Shown: positions 7,617 through 14,527 of the stretch, one piece after another
Layout of the letters: each line of letters starts with the position of its first letter
Numbering within the stretch: position 1 is the stretch's first letter
Assembly (NCBI GenBank): GCA_030066475.1
Contig: JASJBO010000208.1
Span: 1-17,806, forward strand
Reading direction: 5' to 3'
DNA: 17,806 bases
DNA from: Myxococcota bacterium
GTDB taxonomy: Bacteria; Myxococcota_A; UBA9160; PR03
Notes under the pieces: generated by a model
What the model was told of the DNA's origin: nothing
Database searches by the model: none
Seen by the model: the letters and a program-made list of their open reading frames with translations, nothing else
Position numbers and translations under genes: made by a program

Positions 7617-9059
7617 TCACCTCCTCCCCACGCCCGGCGCCGTCGGGTTCGCGCGCTGCTCCGGACCCGCCTTGTCGAGCAGCTCCGCGAGGGCGTCGCC
7701 GAAGGCGTCGACCAGGGGCCAGGCGTCGGGGATCACGCGGCTGTCGGCCAGCACGTTCAGGTTGATCCGGCCATCGTAGCTCCAGACCGTGATGTTCAGG
7801 GTGCAGCCGTCGAGGATCTGCCCCATCGAGAACCAGTTGGTGAGGCGCGTCTTGCCGAAGTAGAGCGTCTGGGGCGGTCCCGGGACGTTGGACAGGATCA
7901 CGTTTCCGGAGAGCCCCGTGCCGCTCTTGGTGGCCTGCCTGCCGAGGAGGCGGCTCAGCAGCCGCATGGCGTGGGGCGGCAGCAGGGCGAGGATCGAGAC
8001 GAGGTCGCTGCCCTCCGCGGCCTGGAAGTGCTCCTTCATGGCGACGGCCGACTCGTGGCACTTCCGCAGACGCTCGAGCGGATCGCCAATGTCGGTGCGC
8101 AGCCACAGGTAGTCGGCCGCGACGAAGTTGCCGAGGCCGTCCATCGCCTCGGGGGGGCGACGCGACAGGGGGACCTGGGCCACCAGCGGCTCGCGGTCGG
8201 GATCGAAGCCCTGCTCGACCAGCAGGCGGCGCACGGCCCCCGCCGCGCAGGCGAGGAACACGTCGTTGATGGTCACGCCGAAGGCCTTGCGGATGCGCTT
8301 GAAGTCATCGAGGGGCAGGGCGCGGCAGACGTAGGTGCGGCCCGGTGAGAGCGACTGGCTCAGGGGTGTGCGCGGCGCCTGCTGGGGCTGCGGCGGGAGC
8401 TGCTTGCCGTCGGCCAGGAGACCCGCGCGCACGCCCCGGCGCTTCCAGAGGCCCCGGATCGCCCGCGGCCAGACCGCACGCAGCGTGGCCGGCAGATCCC
8501 GGAGACCCCACGCGAGGCGCTTCCAGGCGGGGGGCCACGGCTCCGGCACCCATTCCTGCTCGGGTCCCGGCACCTCGCCGTCCGGCTCCAGGCTCGCGAG
8601 GCGCTGCAGCAGGATCCCCGCGCCGACGCCGTCGCAGTAGGCGTGGTGCACGAGGAACACGGTGGCGACCTCGCCTCCCTCGAGCCCTTCGATGATCCAG
8701 GCGACCCACAGGGGCCGGCTGGGGTCGAGCGGCCAGGCGTAGATCCGCGAGATCAGGTCGCACAGGGCGCGCTCGTCGCCGGGCGGCGGACAGGCGACGT
8801 GCCGCAGGTGGTAGTCGATGTCGAAGTCCGGGTCCTCGATCCACACCGGGTGGTGCAGCCCCAGCGGCGTCTCGGCGAGGCGCCAGCGGAACGGCGGGGC
8901 CCGGTGCAAGACCTCGAGCAGCCGCGCGCGATAGGTCCCGAAGTCGAAGCCCTCCGGCTCCGCGGAAGGGTCCAGGCGCGCGATCTTGAGGGTGTGCATG
9001 TAGTTCCGCGGCGACTCGAGGTAGATCATCGTCGCGTCGACCGAGCTCAGACGTCTCAT
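7617..9059 (-). CDS. WS/DGAT-family O-acyltransferase (second by coordinate)
   Basis: A 480-residue paralogue-like protein of the same family. HHxxxDG is at 138-144 (HHAYCDG), PLW at 116-118 and SNVPGP at 390-395. The opening RRLSSVDATMIYLE matches the family's N-terminal LSxxDAxFLxxE pattern. AGGGAGG precedes the ATG. Its stop lies 2 nt from the start of the downstream WS/DGAT gene, and the SD of that gene is inside this coding end. The two sequences differ widely (short shared motifs only), so this is not a recent tandem duplication. A 183-nt gap separates it from the VOC gene upstream, so it may start a separate transcription unit. Confidence 0.9.
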   Translation of the reverse strand: MRRLSSVDATMIYLESPRNYMHTLKIARLDPSAEPEGFDFGTYRARLLEVLHRAPPFRWRLAETPLGLHHPVWIEDPDFDIDYHLRHVACPPPGDERALCDLISRIYAWPLDPSRPLWVAWIIEGLEGGEVATVFLVHHAYCDGVGAGILLQRLASLEPDGEVPGPEQEWVPEPWPPAWKRLAWGLRDLPATLRAVWPRAIRGLWKRRGVRAGLLADGKQLPPQPQQAPRTPLSQSLSPGRTYVCRALPLDDFKRIRKAFGVTINDVFLACAAGAVRRLLVEQGFDPDREPLVAQVPLSRRPPEAMDGLGNFVAADYLWLRTDIGDPLERLRKCHESAVAMKEHFQAAEGSDLVSILALLPPHAMRLLSRLLGRQATKSGTGLSGNVILSNVPGPPQTLYFGKTRLTNWFSMGQILDGCTLNITVWSYDGRINLNVLADSRVIPDAWPLVDAFGDALAELLDKAGPEQRANPTAPGVGRR

Positions 9060-9175
9060 CTACGCCTCCCTGCGCCGACGCCGTCGTCGAGAAGCTCGGG
9101 GCTCTCGACGCCGGGTCGGAGCGATCGCTCGTCGGTCTGCGGCCGTGAAGCCTGGGGGCCATCCTACTGGAGATC

Positions 9176-9213
9176 CGGTCGAGACTGGGCGAAAAAGGAC
9201 CGAATCTCGACCG
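9176..9213. repeat. 9-bp inverted repeat upstream of the WS/DGAT pair
   Basis: CGGTCGAGA (9176-9184) is repeated exactly in inverted orientation at 9205-9213, with a 20-nt spacer. It lies in the 183-nt gap about 120 nt upstream of the acyltransferase start. It could be an operator half-site pair or a long-loop hairpin. There is no T-run after the second arm on either strand, so it is not a normal terminator. Confidence 0.35.
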
Positions 9214-9242
9214 CTCCGCCGGGGTCGGCGACGCCGACGGGC

Positions 9243-9797
9243 TCAGCGCGTCTCGAGGCCCTTCGCGAACGCCGCGCGCCAATCCGCCACGGGCTGGAAC
9301 TCGGGCTCCGTCTGGAGCAGCTCGCGAGTCGCCTCGAGGATCTCCGCGTCGCTCTGGTCGAGGTCGAAGCCCTTTCCGAAGGGCTGCGCCACGTGGAAGG
9401 GCGTATCCACGTAGCACTCGACCCCGTTGCCCTCGCAGTCGTTGAAGTAGAGCGACCACGAGATGCCGTGGTCGATCGGGATGATGCCCTCGACGCCGGC
9501 TTCGAGGAGCTTCGCGCGGATTGCGCGCAGGTCGTCCAGGGTGCCGGTGCGAAACGCGAGATGATCGACCATGACGAAGGCCGGGCTCGGCGGCTCGAGT
9601 CCGCCCACCATGGCGATCTGATGATGGGCGGCCGGGTCCTGGCTCAGGAAGACGAGCTCGGAGCCCCCCGGGACCGGGCCCCGGTTGGTCACCCGAAAGC
9701 CCAGAACGTCGCAGTAGAAGGACGCCAGCCGATCGAGGTCGCGAGCGGGCAGGGTCGCGTGTCCGAGGGTGAGTCGGGGGGTGCTGTCGTGGCTCAT
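9243..9797 (-). CDS. VOC-family, extradiol-dioxygenase-like protein
   Basis: A 184-residue protein close to the catechol-2,3-dioxygenase-like part of the VOC superfamily. The metal triad fits His13 (LGHATL), His79 (VDHLAF) and Glu127 (NGVECYVDTP). The block HGISWSLYFNDCEGNGVE around 110-127 is typical of the group, where a His near 110 and a Tyr near 117 also help catalysis. GGAGG precedes the ATG. The tail (140-184) is charged and looks variable. It lies 40 nt downstream of the FAH gene, in the same direction, and likely acts in the same ring-opening pathway; the substrate is not determined. It may be a dioxygenase or a non-dioxygenase relative. Confidence 0.8.
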   Translation of the reverse strand: MSHDSTPRLTLGHATLPARDLDRLASFYCDVLGFRVTNRGPVPGGSELVFLSQDPAAHHQIAMVGGLEPPSPAFVMVDHLAFRTGTLDDLRAIRAKLLEAGVEGIIPIDHGISWSLYFNDCEGNGVECYVDTPFHVAQPFGKGFDLDQSDAEILEATRELLQTEPEFQPVADWRAAFAKGLETR

Positions 9798-9816
9798 GGT
9801 CTGCCTCCGGGCTCGA

Positions 9817-9850
9817 TGGTCTTCGTTCGAGGCCGCCTCAATGTGCGGCC
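9817..9850. repeat. possible degenerate fragment of the 51-bp intergenic repeat
   Basis: TGGTCTTCGTTCG (9817-9829) followed by a CCGCCTCA...TGCGG stretch (9832-9847) resembles the first 30 or so bases of the 51-bp repeat at 13517 and 15159, about 24 of 33 positions by eye. It overlaps the stop codon of the FAH gene and lacks the GC hairpin. The resemblance could be chance. Confidence 0.3.
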
Positions 9851-10797
9851 ACGACCTGGTTGTGCTGGACGCCGAGATCGATGGCGCCGTCGTCCGTTCG
9901 GATCGAGGCCTCGATGACGTCGCCGGGACGGAGCCGCCGCGGGTTGCCGGCGGCGGCGCGACGCAGGAGCGCCTGGCGGCGCGCGGGGGAGACCACCTGC
10001 GCGAGCATGGCGAGCGGACGGGCGGGCGCCTGCAGTGCGCAGCCGCCGGGCGTCCCGGTGGCCAGCAGGTCTCCCGCCTCCCAGTCCTGCAGGGCGGAGA
10101 GCTCGGTGAGCGTGGCCGGCGGACGGTGGACCATGTCGCTCGCGTACGAGTCCTGGCGGACCTCGCCGTTGACCGAGAGCGTGAGGTGGAGCTCCTCGAA
10201 GCGGCGGAGCTCGTCCGCCGAGACGAGCGTGAGGTGCGGACCGGCGGGCCCGAAGGTGCGGTAGCTCTTGCCCTTGTAGAACTGGATTTCCGGGAGCTGC
10301 ACGTCGCGCGCGCTGACGTCGTTCAACAGCACGAGGCCCCCGACGTAGCTCCCCAGGTCGTGCTCCGCGACCTCGACCGGTGCGTTCACGTCGCCCGCGA
10401 AGACGAGACCGATCTCGACCTCGTAGTCCAGGAACTCCACGTGCGCCGGAAGCACGATGTCGGTGTCGGCCGGGGCCAGGCAGGACGAGGCCTTGCGGAA
10501 GAAGATGTTGAACGGGCTCGAGGCCGGATCGATGCCCGACTCGCGCATGTGCGTGTGGTAGTTGATCGCCTGGCACAGGAACTGGCGATCGCGCGTGATC
10601 GGACAGAGGATCTCGACCTCGGACACGGCGATGGAGGCCCGGCCCTCGCCGACGCCGTCTCGGGCGCGCGGGGCTCCGTCCCGCATGAACGCGTGCGTCG
10701 TGGCGTAGTCGCCATCGATCGGAGCGACGGCGTCTCCGTCGACGACGCCCCACCGCACGCCGCCGCCATGGCGGTATCGGATGACGTTCACGGCCAT
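9838..10797 (-). CDS. fumarylacetoacetate hydrolase family protein
   Basis: A 319-residue protein of the FAH family, which cleaves C-C bonds, decarboxylates or isomerises beta-diketo acids. Metal and catalytic features: His81/His83 (NYHTH), Glu126 and Glu128 (DYEVEIG), Asp160 (LLNDVSARD), a Lys in FYKGKSYR (175 or 177), and the C-terminal GTPGG at 248-252. Length and two-part layout match the broad group of ring-cleavage-product hydrolases/isomerases. GGAGGG lies just before the ATG. Only 1 nt separates it from the upstream dioxygenase-like gene, so it should be co-translated. It probably processes the ring-opened product, but the reaction (hydrolase, decarboxylase or isomerase) cannot be fixed from sequence. 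Confidence 0.88.
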   Translation of the reverse strand: MAVNVIRYRHGGGVRWGVVDGDAVAPIDGDYATTHAFMRDGAPRARDGVGEGRASIAVSEVEILCPITRDRQFLCQAINYHTHMRESGIDPASSPFNIFFRKASSCLAPADTDIVLPAHVEFLDYEVEIGLVFAGDVNAPVEVAEHDLGSYVGGLVLLNDVSARDVQLPEIQFYKGKSYRTFGPAGPHLTLVSADELRRFEELHLTLSVNGEVRQDSYASDMVHRPPATLTELSALQDWEAGDLLATGTPGGCALQAPARPLAMLAQVVSPARRQALLRRAAAGNPRRLRPGDVIEASIRTDDGAIDLGVQHNQVVAAH

Positions 10798-10798
10798 C

Positions 10799-11824
10799 TC
10801 ACCCTCCCGCGCGCGAGCGCCGGGAGGCCCGGAGCCGCGCGCTCAGCAGGCTCGCCAGGTTCTGGACGGCCTTCCAGTTCCAGCGCGCCACGAGGAACGC
10901 GAGGGACGGCTGCGGCCCCCAGTACTCCTCGAGGTCCTCGAAGTCGCAGTCCGTGGGCTCGCTGTCCTCGTTCACCAGATCGGTGTCCGTCCAGTGCTCG
11001 TGGATCACGCCCCAGGGATTCGCCCAGTAGTCGTAGATCTGGCCGCCATAGCGGTGGCGCCCCACGCCCCACACGGGCTTGCGCCGCCTCGACTTCAGGT
11101 GTTCGTGCCCCGCCATCAGGTCGTCCAGGTTGCCCACCTCGAAGGCGACGTGCTGAACCCGCGAGCCTTCGTCCAGGGCGTACTGGAAGCCGACGACGTG
11201 GTGGTCGACGTACTCCTGGCCGCGGTCGAGCTTGGCGAAGCGCATCTGCGTGCTTCCGTTGGGGAGGTGCACCTCGTCGGACTTCCGCAGTCCGAGGCGT
11301 TCGCGATACCACTGGTACACCGAGGCGGGATCGCTGCTCTCCAGCACCAGGTGCCCGATCCTTCGGACGTGCGATGCCCCCGGCCGAACCCCGGGGAGGC
11401 CTCCCTCCCGCGGGCGTCGACCGTCCATGTTGAAGGCGTGCGGCGGTGCCGGGTCGATCGGCTCGAGCGCGGCCAGACCGTGCACGATCTCGACCTGCGT
11501 GCCCTGGGGATCGCGCAGTCGCACGACCTGGCCGCCGCCCGGCTCGTCGAGCTTCTCGATCGGGGAGGCGCCGTCGATCTTCGAGATCCTCTCGAGGTCG
11601 GAGGCGCTGTCCGCCTCGAAGGCAATCGCCGTCACGCCCGATGCGCCCCGGCTCAGCACGTAGCAGTGCGGGTCCGGATCGGTGCCGCGGAGGTAGACCG
11701 CATCGGGCGCGCGAGCCGCCACCTGGAGTCCGAACTCCTCGAGGAACGCCTCCGCCTTGCCCAGATCGGGCGCCGAGACCCGGACGTATGCCAGGCGCTT
11801 CACCTTGATGATCGGTTCGCTCAT
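10799..11824 (-). CDS. two-domain extradiol ring-cleavage dioxygenase-like VOC protein
   Basis: A 341-residue protein with two VOC repeats, as in type I extradiol dioxygenases (about 290-310 residues). The catalytic C-terminal repeat retains the Fe(II) triad: His158 (RIGHLVL), His225 (VQHVAFEV) and Glu276 (GVIHEHWTD). Further expected acid-base residues are His208-type (VDHHVVGF) and Tyr264 (GGQIYDYW). The N-terminal repeat (8-115) lacks the metal ligands, as is normal. About 50 extra residues, acidic then basic, follow the core. It overlaps the upstream hydroxylase by 4 bp (ATGA) and ends 1 nt before the FAH gene, fitting a hydroxylase/dioxygenase/hydrolase relay. The aromatic substrate is unknown; steroid-type, biphenyl-type and phenolic rings are all possible. 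Confidence 0.85.
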   Translation of the reverse strand: MSEPIIKVKRLAYVRVSAPDLGKAEAFLEEFGLQVAARAPDAVYLRGTDPDPHCYVLSRGASGVTAIAFEADSASDLERISKIDGASPIEKLDEPGGGQVVRLRDPQGTQVEIVHGLAALEPIDPAPPHAFNMDGRRPREGGLPGVRPGASHVRRIGHLVLESSDPASVYQWYRERLGLRKSDEVHLPNGSTQMRFAKLDRGQEYVDHHVVGFQYALDEGSRVQHVAFEVGNLDDLMAGHEHLKSRRRKPVWGVGRHRYGGQIYDYWANPWGVIHEHWTDTDLVNEDSEPTDCDFEDLEEYWGPQPSLAFLVARWNWKAVQNLASLLSARLRASRRSRAGG

Positions 11825-13500
11825 GCCGGCTTCCCCGCGATGGTGGTGAGAGCAGCAGCCAGACCCGCGCCCGCCTCGTCGGGGAGCGACGCGGCCCGCC
11901 AGGCGACGTGCTGGTCGGGGCGGACGAGCAGGGCGCCCGTCGCCTCGACCCCACACGTCGTTCGCCAGGTGTCGTCGCGGGGCCGTGCGTCGATCCCCAC
12001 GCGGACCTGGGCGATGGGAGCGGTCGAGATGCTCTCGATCGCTTCGGCCCAGCGCTCGTGCGCCCCGAAGCTGATGAGCGTGAAGCCGCCGAACGAGATC
12101 AGGTCGAGGCTCGACCGGGGGCCTCCATCCGCGTCGAGCCAGGCGTGCGGCAGACGCGCCCCCGGGTGCGCAGTGGGGACGTACTCGCGCGACGAGCCGG
12201 GCGGCGGCGGGGGGCCCTCGGGCACCAGCGCGCCCTGCGCATAGACGTAGCCGAGCTGGAGCCCCAGCATGTCGAAGTGCTCCGCCTGCTGCTCGATCGC
12301 GGCCGCGATGGCCGGCCGTCGCTCGGGGTCGCGGAGCGACTCGGCGAGGCGCGCGCTCGTGGGCTCGGCGTCGGTTCCGAGCGCCTGCGGGAGCAGCGCC
12401 ATCTTCATCGCGTTCTGCAGGCTCTGCTTGGTGTTCTCGCGCGCGACGGGCAGGCGTTCCGCGGCGTAGGTCTCGAGCAGCGCGGGCGCGGCCCAGCCGT
12501 CCTCGATCGCGCAGAGCTTCCAGGCCAGGTTGTGCGCGTCCTGGAAGCCGCTGTTGAGTCCCAGGCCGCCCGTCGGCGGGAATCGGTGGGCCGCGTCGCC
12601 GGCGAGGAAGATGCGGCCCCCTCCCAACCCGTCGGCGACCTGCGAGCTCATGTGCCAGGACCCCTTGTGGAGGATCGTGAGCGGCACCTCCTGGCCGATG
12701 GCGCGCAGCACGAGCTCCCGGCAGCGATCGTCGTCGTAGTCGGCCTCGGACTCCCGGTCCGGATCGAACTCGTGCATGTAGACCCACTCGCGGTCGATGT
12801 CGTGGGCGATGAACGCGCCGCCCGCCTCGGGATCCACCACGAAGTGCAGGACACCGAGACGATCGCGAACCATCTCGCGCAGGTTCGCTGCGAAGTGGAT
12901 CATCAGGAAGCTCGAGATGCGCGGCGGGCCCTGCATCTCGATCCCGAGGGATCGGCGCACGCGGCTGCCGGCGCCGTCCGCGGCGATCAGCCAGCGGCTG
13001 CGGACCTCGTGGGTCTCGTCGCCGTCGAGATCCCGTACGATCGAGGTGACGCCTGCCTCGTCCTGCTCGCTGCGCTCCCATTGCCAGCCGTAGCGGAGGT
13101 CGACCCCGGGCAGCTTGCCGAGCGCTTCGGCGAGGATCGGCTCGAAGCGATGCTGCGAGAGGTTGCGAAGCGGCGTGGGCGTGTAGCGGAGACACTCCTC
13201 GCCCTGGCGCTCGAAGGGCAGGTGGCCGATCTCCTCGCCGGACAGGCGGGTCACGAAGCGGACGTGGCCGGCGTCTGCCGGGTTCTTGCAGGCGGCGTCG
13301 ATGGCCTGCATGTCGAGGCCCGCCTGCCGACAGATCTCGAAGGTGCGGGCGTTCACCACGTGAGCGGCCGGCGCGGTCTGCGGGCCGCCACGGCGCTCGA
13401 CCACGAGGCACTCCCGCCCCTGCCTGGCGAGAAGGATGGCCTCGATCATGCCGACCGGGCCGGCACCGACGACGAGGAAGGGCACGTCGATTCGCGACAT
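11821..13500 (-). CDS. FAD-dependent aromatic-ring hydroxylase (PheA/TfdB-like)
   Basis: A 559-residue class A flavoprotein monooxygenase, which uses NAD(P)H and O2 to hydroxylate a phenolic ring. Dinucleotide motif GAGPVG at 12-17, acid VVERR at 33-37 closing the Rossmann strand, DG motif at 175-176 (AADGAGSR), and the second FAD motif GDAAHRFPP at 301-309 followed by GGLGLNSGFQDAHNLAWKL. Residues from about 400 onward form a thioredoxin-like C-terminal domain expected in this size class. AGGAG precedes the ATG. It is the first gene of the tight hydroxylase/dioxygenase/FAH block; a repeat-filled 140-nt gap separates it from the SDR gene upstream. MhpA-type or 2,4-dichlorophenol hydroxylase-type substrates are plausible, not proven. 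Confidence 0.9.
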   Translation of the reverse strand: MSRIDVPFLVVGAGPVGMIEAILLARQGRECLVVERRGGPQTAPAAHVVNARTFEICRQAGLDMQAIDAACKNPADAGHVRFVTRLSGEEIGHLPFERQGEECLRYTPTPLRNLSQHRFEPILAEALGKLPGVDLRYGWQWERSEQDEAGVTSIVRDLDGDETHEVRSRWLIAADGAGSRVRRSLGIEMQGPPRISSFLMIHFAANLREMVRDRLGVLHFVVDPEAGGAFIAHDIDREWVYMHEFDPDRESEADYDDDRCRELVLRAIGQEVPLTILHKGSWHMSSQVADGLGGGRIFLAGDAAHRFPPTGGLGLNSGFQDAHNLAWKLCAIEDGWAAPALLETYAAERLPVARENTKQSLQNAMKMALLPQALGTDAEPTSARLAESLRDPERRPAIAAAIEQQAEHFDMLGLQLGYVYAQGALVPEGPPPPPGSSREYVPTAHPGARLPHAWLDADGGPRSSLDLISFGGFTLISFGAHERWAEAIESISTAPIAQVRVGIDARPRDDTWRTTCGVEATGALLVRPDQHVAWRAASLPDEAGAGLAAALTTIAGKPA

Positions 13501-13516
13501 CGTGACTCCTAGCTGA

Positions 13517-13644
13517 TGGACTTCGTTCGGCTGCGCCTCACTGCGCGCGCCCTCCGGGCGCTTGCGGTGGACTTCGCTCGCCTACGGCTCGCTGCGCGCG
13601 CCCTCCGGGCGCTTGCGGTGGACTTCTGCCGCGCAGACTCCTAG
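13517..13644. repeat. tandem 51-bp GC-hairpin repeat (two full copies plus conserved tail)
   Basis: Unit 1 (13517-13567) and unit 2 (13568-13618) are adjacent, each exactly 51 bp, with 46 of 51 bases identical. Each holds a perfect hairpin: GCGCCC, loop TCC, GGGCGC (13547-13561 and 13598-13612). A third start, TGGACTTC, at 13619 runs into a tail that reaches the stop codon of the SDR gene at 13641; a similar tail follows the copy at 15159. The array fills the gap between the SDR stop and the hydroxylase start. No T-run follows, so it is not an ordinary terminator. Confidence 0.85.
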
Positions 13645-14420
13645 AGCAGCCCGGCGTAGCTGCCGCCGTCGAGCTGCAGGTTCTGACCCGAGATGAACCC
13701 GGCCTGGGCGCTGCACAGGAAGGCGCACGCGTCGCCGAACTCCTCGGGGCGCCCCAGACGGCCCGCTGCGATCGACGCCTTCATCGCGTCGTAGGCCTGC
13801 TCGATCGGGATGCCCGCGAGCTTCGCGTGCAGCTCGGCCATGCCCCGCTGCCGCGCCGTGTCGATGCGCTCGGGGAGCAGGTTGTTGATCGTCACGTTCC
13901 GGCCGGCCACGTCCCGCGAGAGCGCCTTGCACACGGAGGTGAGTCCGGTGCGGGCGCCGGTCGAGAGACCCATCGGCGCGATCGGCGTCTTCACCATGGC
14001 GGAGGTGACGTTCACGATGCGCCCGAAGCCCCGCTCGCACATCCCGTCCAGCACCGCGCGGATCATCGCCAGGGGGGCGAGCATGTTGGCGTCGAGGGCG
14101 CCGATCCAGGCGTCGCGATCCCAGTCGGCGAAGCGACCGGGCGCGGGACCCCCGTTGTTGTTGACGAGGATGTCCGGCGTCGGGCACGCACGGAGCAGCG
14201 CCTGCTGCGTCTCCGGCTCCGCGATGTCACCGGCGACCCCTTGCGCCTGCACGCCGTGCGCGGCGGCGATCGCGTCGACCGTCTCCTTCAGCGCCGCGGG
14301 ATCGCGCCCGTTCAGCGTCACGTGGACGCCCTCGCGCGCCAGCGCTTCGGCGCAGGCACGGCCGAGACCGCGGCTCGACGCGCAGACGATGGCCTGTCGA
14401 CCCTGGATTCCGAGGTCCAT
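13641..14420 (-). CDS. SDR-like oxidoreductase with altered catalytic residues
   Basis: A 259-residue Rossmann-fold protein related to 3-oxoacyl-ACP reductase. The cofactor glycine-rich loop is CASSRGLG (13-20) instead of TGxxxGxG, and NNNGG (87-91) takes the place of the usual NNAG. The catalytic Ser140 (VTSAMV) is kept, but at the YxxxK position the sequence reads STGAR (153-157), so Tyr is Ser and Lys is Arg. This matches the known subgroup of BKR-like SDR-like proteins that lack the full tetrad. The C-terminus (LPERIDT, then SGQNLQLDGG) is normal for the family. ATG at 14420, with GGAGGG upstream, is preferred over an in-frame codon at 14471, which lies over the promoter. Activity as a classical dehydrogenase is doubtful. 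It diverges from a TetR gene. Confidence 0.88.
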   Translation of the reverse strand: MDLGIQGRQAIVCASSRGLGRACAEALAREGVHVTLNGRDPAALKETVDAIAAAHGVQAQGVAGDIAEPETQQALLRACPTPDILVNNNGGPAPGRFADWDRDAWIGALDANMLAPLAMIRAVLDGMCERGFGRIVNVTSAMVKTPIAPMGLSTGARTGLTSVCKALSRDVAGRNVTINNLLPERIDTARQRGMAELHAKLAGIPIEQAYDAMKASIAAGRLGRPEEFGDACAFLCSAQAGFISGQNLQLDGGSYAGLL

Positions 14421-14458
14421 GCCTGGCGGCCCTCCGGTTCGTGCAACGAGGTGGGCGC

Positions 14459-14487
14459 ATTGAAGCCGCAATTGGGAATCTTGTCAA
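14459..14487 (-). promoter_or_regulatory. promoter for the SDR gene
   Basis: On the minus strand, TTGACA (14487-14482) is a perfect -35 box, followed after 17 nt by TTCAAT (14464-14459), 4 of 6 to TATAAT. It sits in an AT-rich island in otherwise very GC-rich DNA, about 40 nt upstream of the ATG. The -35 overlaps the palindrome at 14484. Confidence 0.65.
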
Positions 14488-14493
14488 TATTGA
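14484..14493. promoter_or_regulatory. palindromic operator for the divergent TetR regulator
   Basis: TCAATATTGA is a perfect 10-bp palindrome between the SDR and TetR genes. It overlaps the -35 boxes of both predicted divergent promoters, where binding by a repressor would block both directions. That the adjacent TetR protein binds it is inference from position. Confidence 0.6.
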
Positions 14494-14519
14494 TTTTTCC
14501 CCCATTCTGGCGCTAGGGT
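14490..14519 (+). promoter_or_regulatory. candidate leaderless promoter of the TetR gene
   Basis: TTGATT (14490-14495) and, after 18 nt, TAGGGT (14514-14519), which ends 8 nt before the ATG at 14528. No Shine-Dalgarno sequence lies in the gap. The arrangement GCTAGGGT + 8 nt + ATG closely repeats GCTAGGCT + 8 nt + ATG at 3293-3311. Confidence 0.4.
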
Positions 14520-14527
14520 CCCCCTCC

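Noticed and set aside
6166..8106. In-frame extension of the downstream WS/DGAT protein by 164 residues
   Set aside because: The extension overlaps the other WS/DGAT gene in a different frame; homology and the ribosome binding site put the start at 7614.
9224..9238. GTCGGC/GCCGAC hairpin just downstream of the VOC gene stop, possibly a terminator
   Set aside because: The stem is only 6 bp, and no T-run follows it directly on the minus strand; such stems are expected by chance at this GC content.
10799..13411. 870-codon minus-strand open frame that could be read as a hydroxylase-dioxygenase fusion
   Set aside because: Its first part is an out-of-frame reading of the FAD hydroxylase; the dioxygenase-like protein has its own ATG at 11824 in the usual 4-bp overlap.
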